A stretch of 20,171 nucleotides of DNA, taken from JBBRGG01 sp038240875. GTDB lineage: Bacteria > Planctomycetota > Phycisphaerae > Phycisphaerales > UBA1924. Below are positions 6,262-15,954 of this stretch, piece by piece. The notes beneath the pieces were generated by a model. That model did not search any database. It saw nothing but the letters and a program-made list of their open reading frames with translations, and had not been told where the DNA came from. The stretch covers positions 1 to 20,171 of the forward strand of contig JBBRGG010000029.1 of assembly GCA_038240875.1 (NCBI GenBank). Direction: 5' to 3'. The position numbers and the translations under genes were made by a program. Positions within the stretch are counted from its first letter, which is position 1; every line of letters starts with the position of its first letter.

Positions 6262-7965
6262 ATGACCGACAGAGCCCCACGCAAGCCGAATTCGCCCGCT
6301 CCGGCGACCAAATCTACTCCCAAGGCCCCAGCGAAAGCGGGGCGCGGAATGGCCAAGCCGATAACACGAAGTGCGACGGCGCGAAGTGGGCCCGCTGGCC
6401 CGCGCGGGCTAGGTGGACAGGCACGTGTGCCTCGCGCGAGCGAGTTAGCCAAAGATGCCAAGGCCGCTCCAAAGCGAAGTGGCCCATCGAGTGGCCGACC
6501 AAGGCCCATGCAAGAGTCCGCACCTCGTCCAGCCGATGGCTCTCGCGCAAGGCGTCAATTGCCCAGCCATATCGTCGAAGTCGAAGCACCACGCGCGGCT
6601 CGTGGCGTGATCGATGTGCCGCGCGAGCTGGTGTTGCGTCGCCTGGTCGAACAAGCCTCTCGCTACCCCAATCTTGACCCCAAACCACTTGATACTGATC
6701 GCTTGCCTTTGCTCGATGGCGCGTTTGCCCACGCGATCTATGACGCTTGCATACGGCACTGGCTTTCGCTCGCGGCGGTTATTCAAGCTGCATGCGGAAA
6801 GCCGGTTTCGGAACAGGTACCGGTGCTTCAGGCGGTGTTGCTCTGCGGTGCGGCTCAGTTGTTGGTGCTCGACAAAGTTCCGCCACATGCCGCCGTTGAT
6901 TCATCGGTTGAGTGGGCCAAGGCCAGCGCGGGCGAGGGCGCGGGAAGGTTTACTAATGCGGTGCTTCGCCGCGTTTCAGAGATTCGTCAGGTTGATGCAC
7001 AAGGCTTTGTTGTTCGAGTGCCTTGGACGCGCGAGCGCGACCAATTTCCACTGAGCGACGGTCAAGCGCTGAAGCTGCGGACCGATTGCTTCGCTGAAGA
7101 ACCCTGGCCGCGGCTTGCGCAGGCGACGAGCCACCCAAAGCGTCTTGCCGAACATTGGCTTGAACGCTTTGGCGAAGAGGTCGCCGGAAAGTTTCTTGCG
7201 CACGGGTGCGTGGTCGCGCCGACGATCATTAATGCGGTTGCGGACGCGAGCGTCGCGGACGAATCAAAGTGCGAACCTCACGAGCGGAAGGGGTTTTACG
7301 TATTCAATGGTGATCGCGCGGGCTTGATGTCGCTGCTTGATCGCAAGCCCCTGGTCCGCGTGCAAGATCCGACGGCGGCCGCTGCCGTAACGTTGCTGGT
7401 TGAATCCTGTGCGCTCAAGGGCATCCACACGCCGATGATCATCGATGTGTGCGCGGGGCAAGGCACCAAGTCGCGCCAACTCGCGGCAGAAATCAAAGGC
7501 GCTCGCATCATCGCCAGTGATACCGAAGCAAGACGGATGAACGTGCTTGAACGCCTAGCAACATTTGATCCCGCGATCGAAGCACTCGAACCCAAGGTTA
7601 TGCGTGCGGCATACACGGGCGTTGCCGATGTGGTGTTGCTCGACGTGCCTTGCTCGAACTCGGGTGTCGTCGCACGCCGGCTTGAAGCCAGGTATCGCCT
7701 TGATGGCCACGAGATAGGACGCATGGTCACGCTGCAACGCGCGATCATCGGCGACGCGCTCCGCCTTCTCAAGCACAATGGCATTCTCGTCTACAGCACG
7801 TGCAGCATCGAACGTGAAGAAAACCAAGAGCACACGGCATCGCTCCTCAGCGCTGGGTACACGCTTCTCGCTGAACGTGAAACACTACCCCAAGGCCAAC
7901 CCGGGGACGATGATTCCAAGTATCACGATGGTGGATACGCCGTTGTGCTTCGTCGCGGCAAGTGA
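6262..7965 (+). CDS. rsmB: 16S rRNA (cytosine-C5) methyltransferase RsmB, NusB-domain fusion
   Basis: A SAM-dependent methyltransferase of the RsmB/NOP2 family, expected to make m5C967 of 16S rRNA during 30S assembly. Residues 1-105 are a low-complexity basic extension rich in Ala, Pro, Arg, Lys and Gly that is absent from ordinary RsmB. Residues about 115-245 are the NusB-like RNA-binding domain (ELVLRRLVEQ, VLQAVLLCGAAQLL, GRFTNAVLRR). The Rossmann methyltransferase domain follows: SAM loop DVCAGQGTKS at 395-404, motif IV DVPCSNSG with Cys464, and motif VI YSTCS with catalytic Cys514 followed by EREENQ. All key residues are present. The length, 567 against about 430 for E. coli RsmB, is mostly explained by the extension. 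It is 39 bases upstream of addB on the same strand. The ATG start lacks a good Shine-Dalgarno site, so the extension depends on the start call. Confidence 0.92.
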   Translation: MTDRAPRKPNSPAPATKSTPKAPAKAGRGMAKPITRSATARSGPAGPRGLGGQARVPRASELAKDAKAAPKRSGPSSGRPRPMQESAPRPADGSRARRQLPSHIVEVEAPRAARGVIDVPRELVLRRLVEQASRYPNLDPKPLDTDRLPLLDGAFAHAIYDACIRHWLSLAAVIQAACGKPVSEQVPVLQAVLLCGAAQLLVLDKVPPHAAVDSSVEWAKASAGEGAGRFTNAVLRRVSEIRQVDAQGFVVRVPWTRERDQFPLSDGQALKLRTDCFAEEPWPRLAQATSHPKRLAEHWLERFGEEVAGKFLAHGCVVAPTIINAVADASVADESKCEPHERKGFYVFNGDRAGLMSLLDRKPLVRVQDPTAAAAVTLLVESCALKGIHTPMIIDVCAGQGTKSRQLAAEIKGARIIASDTEARRMNVLERLATFDPAIEALEPKVMRAAYTGVADVVLLDVPCSNSGVVARRLEARYRLDGHEIGRMVTLQRAIIGDALRLLKHNGILVYSTCSIEREENQEHTASLLSAGYTLLAERETLPQGQPGDDDSKYHDGGYAVVLRRGK

Positions 7966-8004
7966 CAGGCACATGTCACTCAGTGTGTCGTACCACTAGG
8001 ATCT

Positions 8005-11000
8005 ATGCCTCATTGTTTGCAATTCACTCGGCTATCGCACGGGTTGCATTTGGGCAGTCTCATTGCGCGCGGTTGCGTCCATATCGACTCGTGTGTAGGC
8101 TTCACATCGATGCACGCACACGAGTTCATTTCCGGCGCGGTATTACCCGCGGTCGTTGCCCGACTGCGCGAACGCATACTCGATAGGGAATGGGACTTAT
8201 CAGGTTTGTTGGTGGTTACGCCGGGCTCGCGTGCTGGCCGCGTTTTACTTGCGCTCCTCGCGGACGAAGCAACGAATGCCAAAGTGGTACTAAGCCCGCC
8301 TCGACTTATCACGCCTGGCGAAGTTGCGTCGAGCGTACTTTTTAAGCTTGATCATGCGTCCCAAGCATCGGACGCTCCTCGTGAAAAGCGAGCGCTTTCG
8401 TTGTCTCCGCCTGCGTCCCCGATAATCAAACGCATGGCGTGGATGAAATCAATTGATTCCGCAGGCTTCGAGGCACAGTCCGCGCTCGCGCCCCATGTGC
8501 TCATGGCGAGCAGTTCTTCGGAACCAAGCTCGCATGAATCTTCTGAACGGTCCTTTGACGCGCATTCGTTGGGTGCGCTTGCGGATGTACTGGCTCGATC
8601 CGCCGACAGCCTTGCGATGGCGGGATTGTACTTTGCCGACGCGGCGGCGCGATCGACTGAGTTACCTGAATTTCTTGGGCATGATCGGCTACTCGCAGCC
8701 TCTCGCATGCAGGTTGAATATGCGGCCCAACTCGCGCGCCTTGGTTTCTGCGATCCCAACCTAGCGGCAATCGACGCGATGCAACTCCACGCGTCGCGTT
8801 CGGATCAGGGTGATCGGAGTGATCGGGCTAGCACGAGCGACCCACTCGTAGAGCTCTGGCTTGTAGCCGTGACGGACCTGCCGCCGCTAGCGCAGCACGC
8901 GTGCACGTTGCCCGGCGTTCAGACGCGAGCATTCATCGCCGGTTCGCCAGCGTGGAGTGAATGGTTCGATGTGCTTGGATGCATGCGCGACAATGTCGAA
9001 GCACACACGTGTGATGTATGGTTGAACCGCGCCAGCGTGCCGCCGCTTGATCGTGATGATGTATGGATCGGCGAAGATCCACGCGAGCAAGCCTCGCTCG
9101 CGCTCGCGGCGATCGCACGCGAGACATCGGTTCGCACACTATCGCCCAGTGATGTCACACTATGCGTGCCTGACCCTGCGGTCATCTTCCATCTCGAACG
9201 CGAAGCTTCCCGAGTTGGCGTGCGAGTGCGTGCGCAGCTAGGCGTTGCGATCGATCGCACCGAGCCATATCGCATCGCACGCATGCTCCTCCAGCACGCC
9301 AAAGACCGAACGCTTGCTTCGCTGCGCGACCTCGTCGCTAGGCCACGCATCGAAGTGTTCCTACGTGCGCGTGTCGGCGAGCATGTCAAAACGAACAACG
9401 CACCCAAGGGAGCCCGTGCAAGGCTTGCCAGGGGTTTGCTCGTACTCATCGATGACTACGCGGCACGCACCGTGCACAACAGCCTAGACGTGCCTTGGCG
9501 TACACGGTCGAACGTGGACGTGTTTCTATTGAGCCAACTCTCGCACGCTGCAGACGATCTCACGAATGCCATTTCATCGAGCGATCGTGGCGACGCCGCA
9601 TCGATGGCTTTGCTCGGCGCGATAGCGAATGTCTACCACGATGTCGCGGTTGACCCCGGCGCAGGCCCTTCATTCAAGCGAGAATCTGAGTCATCACAAA
9701 GGATCGCCGAGGGACTTCGAGAAGCAGGAACAATCGCTCGTTCGCTCTTTCCAGAGTTGCATCCGCTCGACGCGCCCACGCTCGTTCTCGACACAATTGC
9801 ACAAGACCTGTTGCCCGAAGCACCGTCTGCGGATGCGATAGAAGGCTTGGGATGGCTCGAAGTGCTACTCGATCCATCGCCGACGGTGATATTAACGGGC
9901 ATGAACGCTGGAGTGGTGCCCTCGAAGCAAAAGCCTGATCCGTTGCTTACCGGGGCATTGTTGCGCTTGCTTGGGCTTGATGATTCCACTACGCGATCGC
10001 GAAGAGATGCGGCTATCTTCGCGGCTTTGCACGTATGCAAGCAGCGCGTGATCGTGGTGATGGGAAGGCGCAATACTGATGGTTCACCACTTCTTCCTAG
10101 CCCGCTTTTGGTGTCATGTGATCCAAAGTCAATAGTTGATGTGCTCACGCGCTGGACACACGAAGGCTCGGCCCGCACTAAACGCCAATTTCTACGCGCG
10201 TCGCATACCGATGCACGATCAGTCGAAGCGTCGCTTGCGGAGGATGCGAAGCCGACACAGCTTCCTTTGCTCGCTTCGCACTATCTCGCACCCGCGGCCG
10301 TATCTGTTACATCGCTTCGCGATTATCTCTCTTCGCCGCGCATGTTCTACTTCAAGCACATCGTTCGCGTTGAAGCGCGAGGGGTTGTTCCACGCGGGCT
10401 TGAGGCCACGTCTTTGGGAACTCTGCTGCACGCAACGATGGAATGCCTAGGCGATGCAGGCCGCGACTTAACGCGAAGCGAAGCGATCGCAGAACTATTG
10501 CATGATTCGTTAGCGACGCAGCTTGAACACCGAATCGCGCTCGTCACCGAGCGAACTGGGACGCGATCTTCATTACTGCGTTTGCAGATACACGCGGCCC
10601 ATGCAAGGCTTGATGCAGCGGCAAGCGTGCAGGCTCGGCTGCGCCAGGAAGGCTGGCGAATCGAACGAGTTGAATCGAGCCTTCTCACTGGTTTGAGAGT
10701 GGAGCCAGTTTCAGGCGAACCTTCACTCCCGATCCTGCACGCGAAGATTGATCGCATCGATCGGCACGAGGCAACCGGTGCTCTTCGCGTGATCGACTAC
10801 AAAACCGGCGAGACCGCAGCCAAACCACGAGCAACGCATGGCGGGCTTACGGGCAAGAATCCAGGCTGGCATGATCTACAACTCCCCGTGTATCGCCACT
10901 TCGCACACGCAATTGTCAGAGACGTTTCGGGTGATGTGCCGGTGTTGCTCCGAAGATCGCCCGAATTACAACTAACGCCAGAGCTCGCGCTTTTCTGGCT

Positions 11001-11217
11001 ATGCTCGGATCCACACGCAGTCGGCATTACGCTCGCGGACTGGTCAGAAACCGAATTGTTGCACGCTGACGACACTCTGCGTAGGGTGCTGGCACGGATC
11101 GCGCGACGCGAATGGGCGGATATCGGCGACGCGCACGCCGGGTACGACGCCATCGGATCACTCGTCAACATCGCCAGTAGTCTCTCTCTTCGCGGCACCA
11201 ATGGAGGAACGTTGTGA
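8005..11217 (+). CDS. addB: AddB-like PD-(D/E)XK nuclease subunit of a helicase-nuclease
   Basis: A 1070-residue partner of AddA in an AddAB-type double-strand-break processing complex. The N-terminal half resembles a degenerate, ATPase-dead helicase: VTPGSRAGRVLLALL at about 72-85 aligns with the region where other AddB proteins have a P-loop or RRA motif, and there is no GKT. ILTGMNAGVVPSKQ around Met633, followed by a D-LL-LGL-D segment, is typical of AddB. The C-terminal RecB-type nuclease has DRID around Asp916, IDYKTG with Asp931 and Lys933, and LQLPVY downstream, so it should be active. The entry to the nuclease (RDYLSSPRMFYFKHI) lacks the Cys of the CPF-type motif, and the C-terminus lacks a CxxCx5C set, so no Fe-S cluster is expected. 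Start: ATG at 8005 after TAGGATCT. ATG at 8110 is an alternative that removes a poorly conserved 35-residue stretch. Confidence 0.85.
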   Translation: MPHCLQFTRLSHGLHLGSLIARGCVHIDSCVGFTSMHAHEFISGAVLPAVVARLRERILDREWDLSGLLVVTPGSRAGRVLLALLADEATNAKVVLSPPRLITPGEVASSVLFKLDHASQASDAPREKRALSLSPPASPIIKRMAWMKSIDSAGFEAQSALAPHVLMASSSSEPSSHESSERSFDAHSLGALADVLARSADSLAMAGLYFADAAARSTELPEFLGHDRLLAASRMQVEYAAQLARLGFCDPNLAAIDAMQLHASRSDQGDRSDRASTSDPLVELWLVAVTDLPPLAQHACTLPGVQTRAFIAGSPAWSEWFDVLGCMRDNVEAHTCDVWLNRASVPPLDRDDVWIGEDPREQASLALAAIARETSVRTLSPSDVTLCVPDPAVIFHLEREASRVGVRVRAQLGVAIDRTEPYRIARMLLQHAKDRTLASLRDLVARPRIEVFLRARVGEHVKTNNAPKGARARLARGLLVLIDDYAARTVHNSLDVPWRTRSNVDVFLLSQLSHAADDLTNAISSSDRGDAASMALLGAIANVYHDVAVDPGAGPSFKRESESSQRIAEGLREAGTIARSLFPELHPLDAPTLVLDTIAQDLLPEAPSADAIEGLGWLEVLLDPSPTVILTGMNAGVVPSKQKPDPLLTGALLRLLGLDDSTTRSRRDAAIFAALHVCKQRVIVVMGRRNTDGSPLLPSPLLVSCDPKSIVDVLTRWTHEGSARTKRQFLRASHTDARSVEASLAEDAKPTQLPLLASHYLAPAAVSVTSLRDYLSSPRMFYFKHIVRVEARGVVPRGLEATSLGTLLHATMECLGDAGRDLTRSEAIAELLHDSLATQLEHRIALVTERTGTRSSLLRLQIHAAHARLDAAASVQARLRQEGWRIERVESSLLTGLRVEPVSGEPSLPILHAKIDRIDRHEATGALRVIDYKTGETAAKPRATHGGLTGKNPGWHDLQLPVYRHFAHAIVRDVSGDVPVLLRRSPELQLTPELALFWLCSDPHAVGITLADWSETELLHADDTLRRVLARIARREWADIGDAHAGYDAIGSLVNIASSLSLRGTNGGTL
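11203..11207 (+). promoter_or_regulatory. Ribosome binding site of addA inside the end of addB
   Basis: GGAGG lies 9 bases before the ATG at 11217 and 6 bases before a GTG at 11214. The addB stop TGA (11215-11217) overlaps the ATG as TGATG, which indicates translational coupling of the two subunits. Confidence 0.65.
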
Positions 11218-14200
11218 TGGCTACTACATCCATCCACACTCCTCCAACCGTCACGAACGTCACAAGGCAAACCGACCACGTTGCAATCGAAGCGTCGGCG
11301 GGCTCTGGCAAGACCTTTCGCTTGTCGCAGCGATACACATCTCTTGCGCTTGCTGGTGCAAACCCAAAGGGAATTCTTGCGGCGACATTTACACGCAAGG
11401 CCGCGGGCGAGATTCTTCAGCGCGTGATCCGATCGCTCATCAACGATGCGAACACAAGCCCCGCAGCCGTCGATGCGTTGCGGCGAGTTGCTTCGCTCGG
11501 GGATCAGCTCGCAGTGGGTACATTGGATTCGTTCTTCTCAACGCTTGCCGCGGGGCTCGCGCTCGATGTTGCCGTCGCACCAGCCTGGCGGATTGCCGAA
11601 GCTGAAGAAGACGCGGAACTTCGCGTATCCTCGGTAGAAACGGCAGTTGCCAGCATGAACACTGACCACGTCATGTCTCTGGTACACTCGCTCTCTCATG
11701 GCAAGTATTCACGCTCGCCACTCGACACCCTCCTCCGCGCTGTGTCGACTGTCGAAGGCGAGTACGAAGCGACTAGCGCCAAGGCTGGCGGGAGCGAAGT
11801 TTGGACGCTCGACATGCTCCCCAAACGAATCGCTGGTGAATGCGATTCGCTTCGCGAATACGACCCATCCACGATCCAGGAAGCCTCGGACCACGTGCTT
11901 CACGCGTGGATTGATCAGCTTCGTAAAGTGGCCCTGCCCAAGACAAAGTCAGGCACAGTCAACGCGAATTACTCCAAAGCTATCACAGCGGCTTCGGGGG
12001 CAATTTCCAATCGTAACTGGAAGCAGTTCTTCAAGGCTGGCCTTGGCGGCAAAGTGTTCGAGCGCATGCTGGGAAGCGAATCAGTGCCGACGTATTACAA
12101 GATCGAATTGTCAATCGAACTGATCAACGCGTTCGTACCCGTCGTTCAGCATGCTCGATCGATGCTCCTTGCGGCGTTTCGTGACCGAAGCGAAGCAACA
12201 GGCGAGCTGCTGAGCACTCTGTCGGCCGCACATCGAGAAGCGCGATTGCGAAGCGGTCTGCTTCGTTTTTCTGACATTCCCGAGTTACTCCTCGCCAGCA
12301 ATGCGATGCAACGTGGGGATCTTGCTCTAGCAATTGACACCCGTGTTTCGCACATGCTCCTCGATGAGTTTCAGGATACTTCGCTCGTCCAGTTTCGCTT
12401 GCTTTTGCCTTTGATCGAAGAAATCGTGAGCGTCGCCGATGGCTCGCGAACGTTCTTCTGTGTAGGCGATCCGAAGCAGTCTCTCTATCGCTGGCGAGGC
12501 GCCGAACCCGAGTTGATGCGAGCGTTGACCGATCGATACCCTGCGATCCATCGCGAGCCTTTGCTTGCCAATTGGCGTTCGAGCCCGGTCGTGCTTCGCG
12601 CAGCGGATGCTGTGCTTGTGGATTCTCCAGGAACAATGTACAACGACGAGATCATCGAATCATTCGGCAGCTTTGCGGGCCACACTCCGCAAAGGCCTAA
12701 TCGCCCCGGTGCTACGGTGCTTGTCGAAGTAGGCTCGGCTCAATCGAACATCGTTGTAGATGAAGCCTCTGATGATGCTGATCACAACGCAAGCGCGAGC
12801 GATTCGGCGTCTACCACAGATCGAGCAGACGCGATCAACGCGTATATCGCGCGACGTGTGTTGATGGTGCGCACGAAAGCGCCATGGGCGAGCGTTGGGG
12901 TATTGGTTCGTAGAAACTCGCGGGTAGTAAGCTTACTTACAGCTCTTCGTGCTGTGGGCGTCGAAGCCAGCGAAGAAGCCGGGAACCCACTCGCCGCATC
13001 GTCATGCGTCGCGGCGATCGCGTCACTCATGCACCTGTGCGAGTTCCCCGGCGACTCAGCATGCTACTTCCACATAGCCAATTCGCCACTCGCTCGCATC
13101 GTGGAAACGGGCGATCAACTCGACCTGCGTCATGCGGCAATTGTGTCTCGACGCTGGCGAACACGGATTTCCCGCGTGGGAATCAGTGCCTGTGTTCGTT
13201 CGCTTGCTCGCGCGATGCTGAACCAGGTGCAGTCAGATTTCGTTGACGCATCAAAGTCAAGCTATGAAGCCCAGCGCCTCGACGCGGCCCATGAATTAGC
13301 CGAGCGTTACGAAGCCTCTGGCGGCAGCTCTCCGGGCGACTTTGCCAAACTTCTCCGTAGCAAGAGCATCGCCGACCCATCACGATCCAAGGTAACAGTG
13401 CTCACGCTTCACAAGGCAAAGGGACTCGAATTTGATTCGGTCTTCTTGGCCGAGCTTGATAGCAAGTGGTCCAAGCCGCGCCCCCTAGTTGTCGAGCGCG
13501 TTGATGAGCAAGGCAATCACCAGCCGCTCGCGCCGGTTCGCCTCGTTTTTGTCATGCCCGACAAGCTGGTGCAATCTCTCTCGCCTGAATTGCAAGCTGC
13601 TTGCGATTATCAATTGATTCGCAGTCGCGGCGAGGACATCTGTGGCTTGTATGTTGCAATGACTCGCGCGATCCACCATATGGAAATGGTTATCGAGCCG
13701 CAGGGAAGTAGCAGTGCACTCAACGCCGCCAGTTTGCTTCGTGCACGTTTGTGCACGAAAGTGACACAAATCACGGGCGTCGCTTCGCTACATCAAGATG
13801 CTCAATTCAATCCAGACATTCTCTCGACGCATACCCAGAGTGGACATGATCCAATTGCACAAACCAGCATCCGCGTGCTCTATCACGACGGCCTGGCGGC
13901 CAACGACGAGTGGATCTCAGCGGCACTTCGCGAGCGAGAAGACGCAGCACAAAGTGTTTCTTCCGTTTCGAGTGCATCATCGCCCCAAGACGTTACCTTG
14001 CGAGACGTCCGCATCACCCTTGATCGTTCCGCACCAACACCCGCGTGGCGGCGCGAACGCGCTTCGCCTTCGTCGCTCGAAGGAGGCAGCTCGCTTCAAC
14101 TCGGGCGAATCTTCGCTCCACGCGACGACACCCCAAGGCTCCGTGGCACACGCTTCCATTACTGGGCTTCGTGCATCGACTGGCTCGATTCGCTTCCTGT

Positions 14201-14690
14201 CGCGAGCTTCGTTCCACTTTTCCCCGATGCGAGCCAACTCGCCGAACAGGCTTTCGCCGCCGGGCTTACGCGTTCGCCACTTGAGTGCATGGACGACGCG
14301 CGATCGTTTGCCACATTCCTCGCGTCATCAACTGCAAAGGCCACGCTGTCTCGCGATCGATACTTGGGCCGCGAAGGAACATTGCGTGTGCGAATGGAAT
14401 GGTCCTTTGCCACTATGGTAACCGACAACGCCACAACACGGCTCATCAACGGCCAGTTTGATCGAATCGTGATGGGCGTTCGCGATAATAGCTCGATCGC
14501 TTGGGCTGAAATCATCGATTGGAAGACCGACGACGCAACTTCGCCAGAGGCAATCGCACAGCGTGTCGCCATTTATGCGCCGCAGCTACGTGCATATTCA
14601 CTCGCCGCGCGCGCGATGCTTGGGCTTGACGCGGACCAAGTTTCCGCTTCGCTCGTGCTCATCGCCGCAGGGCAGATCATTGCTATTTAA
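11217..14690 (+). CDS. addA: AddA-type UvrD-like helicase with C-terminal nuclease
   Basis: An SF1A 3'-5' DNA helicase fused to a RecB-family nuclease, the motor subunit of AddAB that resects double-strand breaks for RecA. Motifs, numbered from the GTG at 11214: Walker A ASAGSGKT with Lys33, ATFTRKAAGE (motif Ia), Walker B LLDEFQDTS with Asp384-Glu385, motif III GDPKQSLYRWRG from 418, motif V LTLHKAKGLEF from 730, and motif VI YVAMTRA with Arg818. The C-terminal PD-(D/E)XK site has GQFDRI with Asp1083, IIDWKT with Asp1102 and Lys1104, and YAPQLRAY downstream, so both the helicase and the nuclease look intact. About 1157 residues, within the AddA range. The ATG start overlaps the addB stop as TGATG. 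It is the last gene of the rsmB-addB-addA group and ends 60 bases from a convergent peptidase gene. Confidence 0.93.
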   Translation: MATTSIHTPPTVTNVTRQTDHVAIEASAGSGKTFRLSQRYTSLALAGANPKGILAATFTRKAAGEILQRVIRSLINDANTSPAAVDALRRVASLGDQLAVGTLDSFFSTLAAGLALDVAVAPAWRIAEAEEDAELRVSSVETAVASMNTDHVMSLVHSLSHGKYSRSPLDTLLRAVSTVEGEYEATSAKAGGSEVWTLDMLPKRIAGECDSLREYDPSTIQEASDHVLHAWIDQLRKVALPKTKSGTVNANYSKAITAASGAISNRNWKQFFKAGLGGKVFERMLGSESVPTYYKIELSIELINAFVPVVQHARSMLLAAFRDRSEATGELLSTLSAAHREARLRSGLLRFSDIPELLLASNAMQRGDLALAIDTRVSHMLLDEFQDTSLVQFRLLLPLIEEIVSVADGSRTFFCVGDPKQSLYRWRGAEPELMRALTDRYPAIHREPLLANWRSSPVVLRAADAVLVDSPGTMYNDEIIESFGSFAGHTPQRPNRPGATVLVEVGSAQSNIVVDEASDDADHNASASDSASTTDRADAINAYIARRVLMVRTKAPWASVGVLVRRNSRVVSLLTALRAVGVEASEEAGNPLAASSCVAAIASLMHLCEFPGDSACYFHIANSPLARIVETGDQLDLRHAAIVSRRWRTRISRVGISACVRSLARAMLNQVQSDFVDASKSSYEAQRLDAAHELAERYEASGGSSPGDFAKLLRSKSIADPSRSKVTVLTLHKAKGLEFDSVFLAELDSKWSKPRPLVVERVDEQGNHQPLAPVRLVFVMPDKLVQSLSPELQAACDYQLIRSRGEDICGLYVAMTRAIHHMEMVIEPQGSSSALNAASLLRARLCTKVTQITGVASLHQDAQFNPDILSTHTQSGHDPIAQTSIRVLYHDGLAANDEWISAALREREDAAQSVSSVSSASSPQDVTLRDVRITLDRSAPTPAWRRERASPSSLEGGSSLQLGRIFAPRDDTPRLRGTRFHYWASCIDWLDSLPVASFVPLFPDASQLAEQAFAAGLTRSPLECMDDARSFATFLASSTAKATLSRDRYLGREGTLRVRMEWSFATMVTDNATTRLINGQFDRIVMGVRDNSSIAWAEIIDWKTDDATSPEAIAQRVAIYAPQLRAYSLAARAMLGLDADQVSASLVLIAAGQIIAI

Positions 14691-14750
14691 GGCAGTCATG
14701 CCGAGCCTCTACACCTTCTCATGCTCAACTCCATCACGTTTACAACTTCA

Positions 14751-15926
14751 TCATGTCCAAGTCAGCCCTTCGTGCAACGTGTTCAAGTTCATGCTTCCCG
14801 AGTCGGTCACGATGAGCATGTCCTCAAGGCGGATCCCGCCAAAGGTCTTGTGATAAAGCCCAGGTTCTACCGTCACGCAATCACCCGCGACCAACTCGGG
14901 TGCGCCGACCTCTAGCAGAGGCGACTCCTTGGTATCAAGCCCAATTGCGTGCCCGGTGCCATGCTGCATGGAACAAAATCCAACTGGCGCATCGATGGGT
15001 GCGAGTGCCCGCGAGTACCCATGCGCCTCGACCACGCGCATCGTTGCGGCATGCACCGCGTCGCCCGTCGTGGCCGCGCGCAGCGCCGCTATTCCTGCCC
15101 CCTTTGCCGCCGCGACCGCGGTATGCATTCGTACAACCTCGCTCGGCACATCCCCTTGCACGACGCACCGCGTGCAATCGCCATGGAACAAGCTCGCGCG
15201 CGAACGCGGGAACACATCCACAATAATCGGCAGCCCCGTCCGCAACTCACCCGTGCCCGGATTGTGACAATCAAACGCGTGCGGCGCTTGCGCCACAATG
15301 TTTCCAGGCGTAATACACCCGCGCTTCAGCAAATGCGCGTCGATCATTTCGCTCACTCGCTCAGCGGTCAACGCTGAACCTTGATGCATGAGTACGCCTT
15401 GCGCATCGGCCTTGGCTCGTGCGATCAATACGCACGCCATTTCTATTGCCACTTCAGTCTCACGCTGTACAGTCCGAATCAACTCGATAGTTTCTGCGTC
15501 CTTGGCGCGCCTCTCGCGAAGTCCTAGCCCCGCATCCATCATCAGCGTGATCCCCGCGTGCTGGATCATTTCCGCAACGTAAAATGGCAAGAACCGATCC
15601 GTCGTGCACGACCGTACACCCTCTTGCTTCAAACATTCAACCACTGCCTGCGCCGTCGCGATCGGGCGATCACCCGACAATCCCTGAGCAGGAGCAAACT
15701 CTGCGGGCGCAGCGATGCGATCAGCGAGAATGTTTTTTTTCCCGCGTGGGATCTCGATATCACGCAGAATGACGATCGTCCGCCCGGAATCAAGCTGGAT
15801 CCACGCCGCCGGATCGTGCGCCTGGAACCGCAGCTTGTTGTACAAATTCATGTCATGGCTCGGCACGCCAGCCATGATCTTCGCATGAGTACCCGACTTG
15901 CTCTGTGCGTTTTGGTGTACGTTCAT
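14751..15926 (-). CDS. M24-family metallopeptidase (Xaa-Pro aminopeptidase-like)
   Basis: A 391-residue pita-bread fold peptidase, expected to be cytoplasmic and to use two metal ions, often Mn or Co. The N-terminal creatinase-like domain covers about 25-140 and the catalytic domain about 145-380. All five ligands are present: Asp237 in IIVDVFPR, Asp250 in HGDCTR, His326 in HGTGHAIG, Glu354 in TVEPGLY and Glu368 in IRLEDM. The two aspartates are 13 residues apart, against 11 in E. coli PepP. The D-x-FPR form with the wider spacing belongs to a recognised subgroup of Xaa-Pro peptidases, so this is not a defect. Whether the substrate is Xaa-Pro peptides or another amide cannot be read from the sequence. 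It is the last gene of the - strand operon, 28 bases after threonine aldolase. No clear Shine-Dalgarno site; ATGs at 15875 and 15851 are alternative starts. Confidence 0.87.
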   Translation of the reverse strand: MNVHQNAQSKSGTHAKIMAGVPSHDMNLYNKLRFQAHDPAAWIQLDSGRTIVILRDIEIPRGKKNILADRIAAPAEFAPAQGLSGDRPIATAQAVVECLKQEGVRSCTTDRFLPFYVAEMIQHAGITLMMDAGLGLRERRAKDAETIELIRTVQRETEVAIEMACVLIARAKADAQGVLMHQGSALTAERVSEMIDAHLLKRGCITPGNIVAQAPHAFDCHNPGTGELRTGLPIIVDVFPRSRASLFHGDCTRCVVQGDVPSEVVRMHTAVAAAKGAGIAALRAATTGDAVHAATMRVVEAHGYSRALAPIDAPVGFCSMQHGTGHAIGLDTKESPLLEVGAPELVAGDCVTVEPGLYHKTFGGIRLEDMLIVTDSGSMNLNTLHEGLTWT

Positions 15927-15954
15927 GAGCGAGCATACGCGTGCTCATGTGCGA

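Noticed and set aside
5630..6265. + strand open frame of 211 codons
   Set aside because: It is antisense to the N-terminal half of the histidine kinase, with no motif and no ribosome binding site.
15719..15746. Run of eight T inside the M24 gene as a frameshift or terminator
   Set aside because: It encodes a Lys-Lys-Asn stretch on the - strand, and the frame continues intact on both sides with all metal ligands present.
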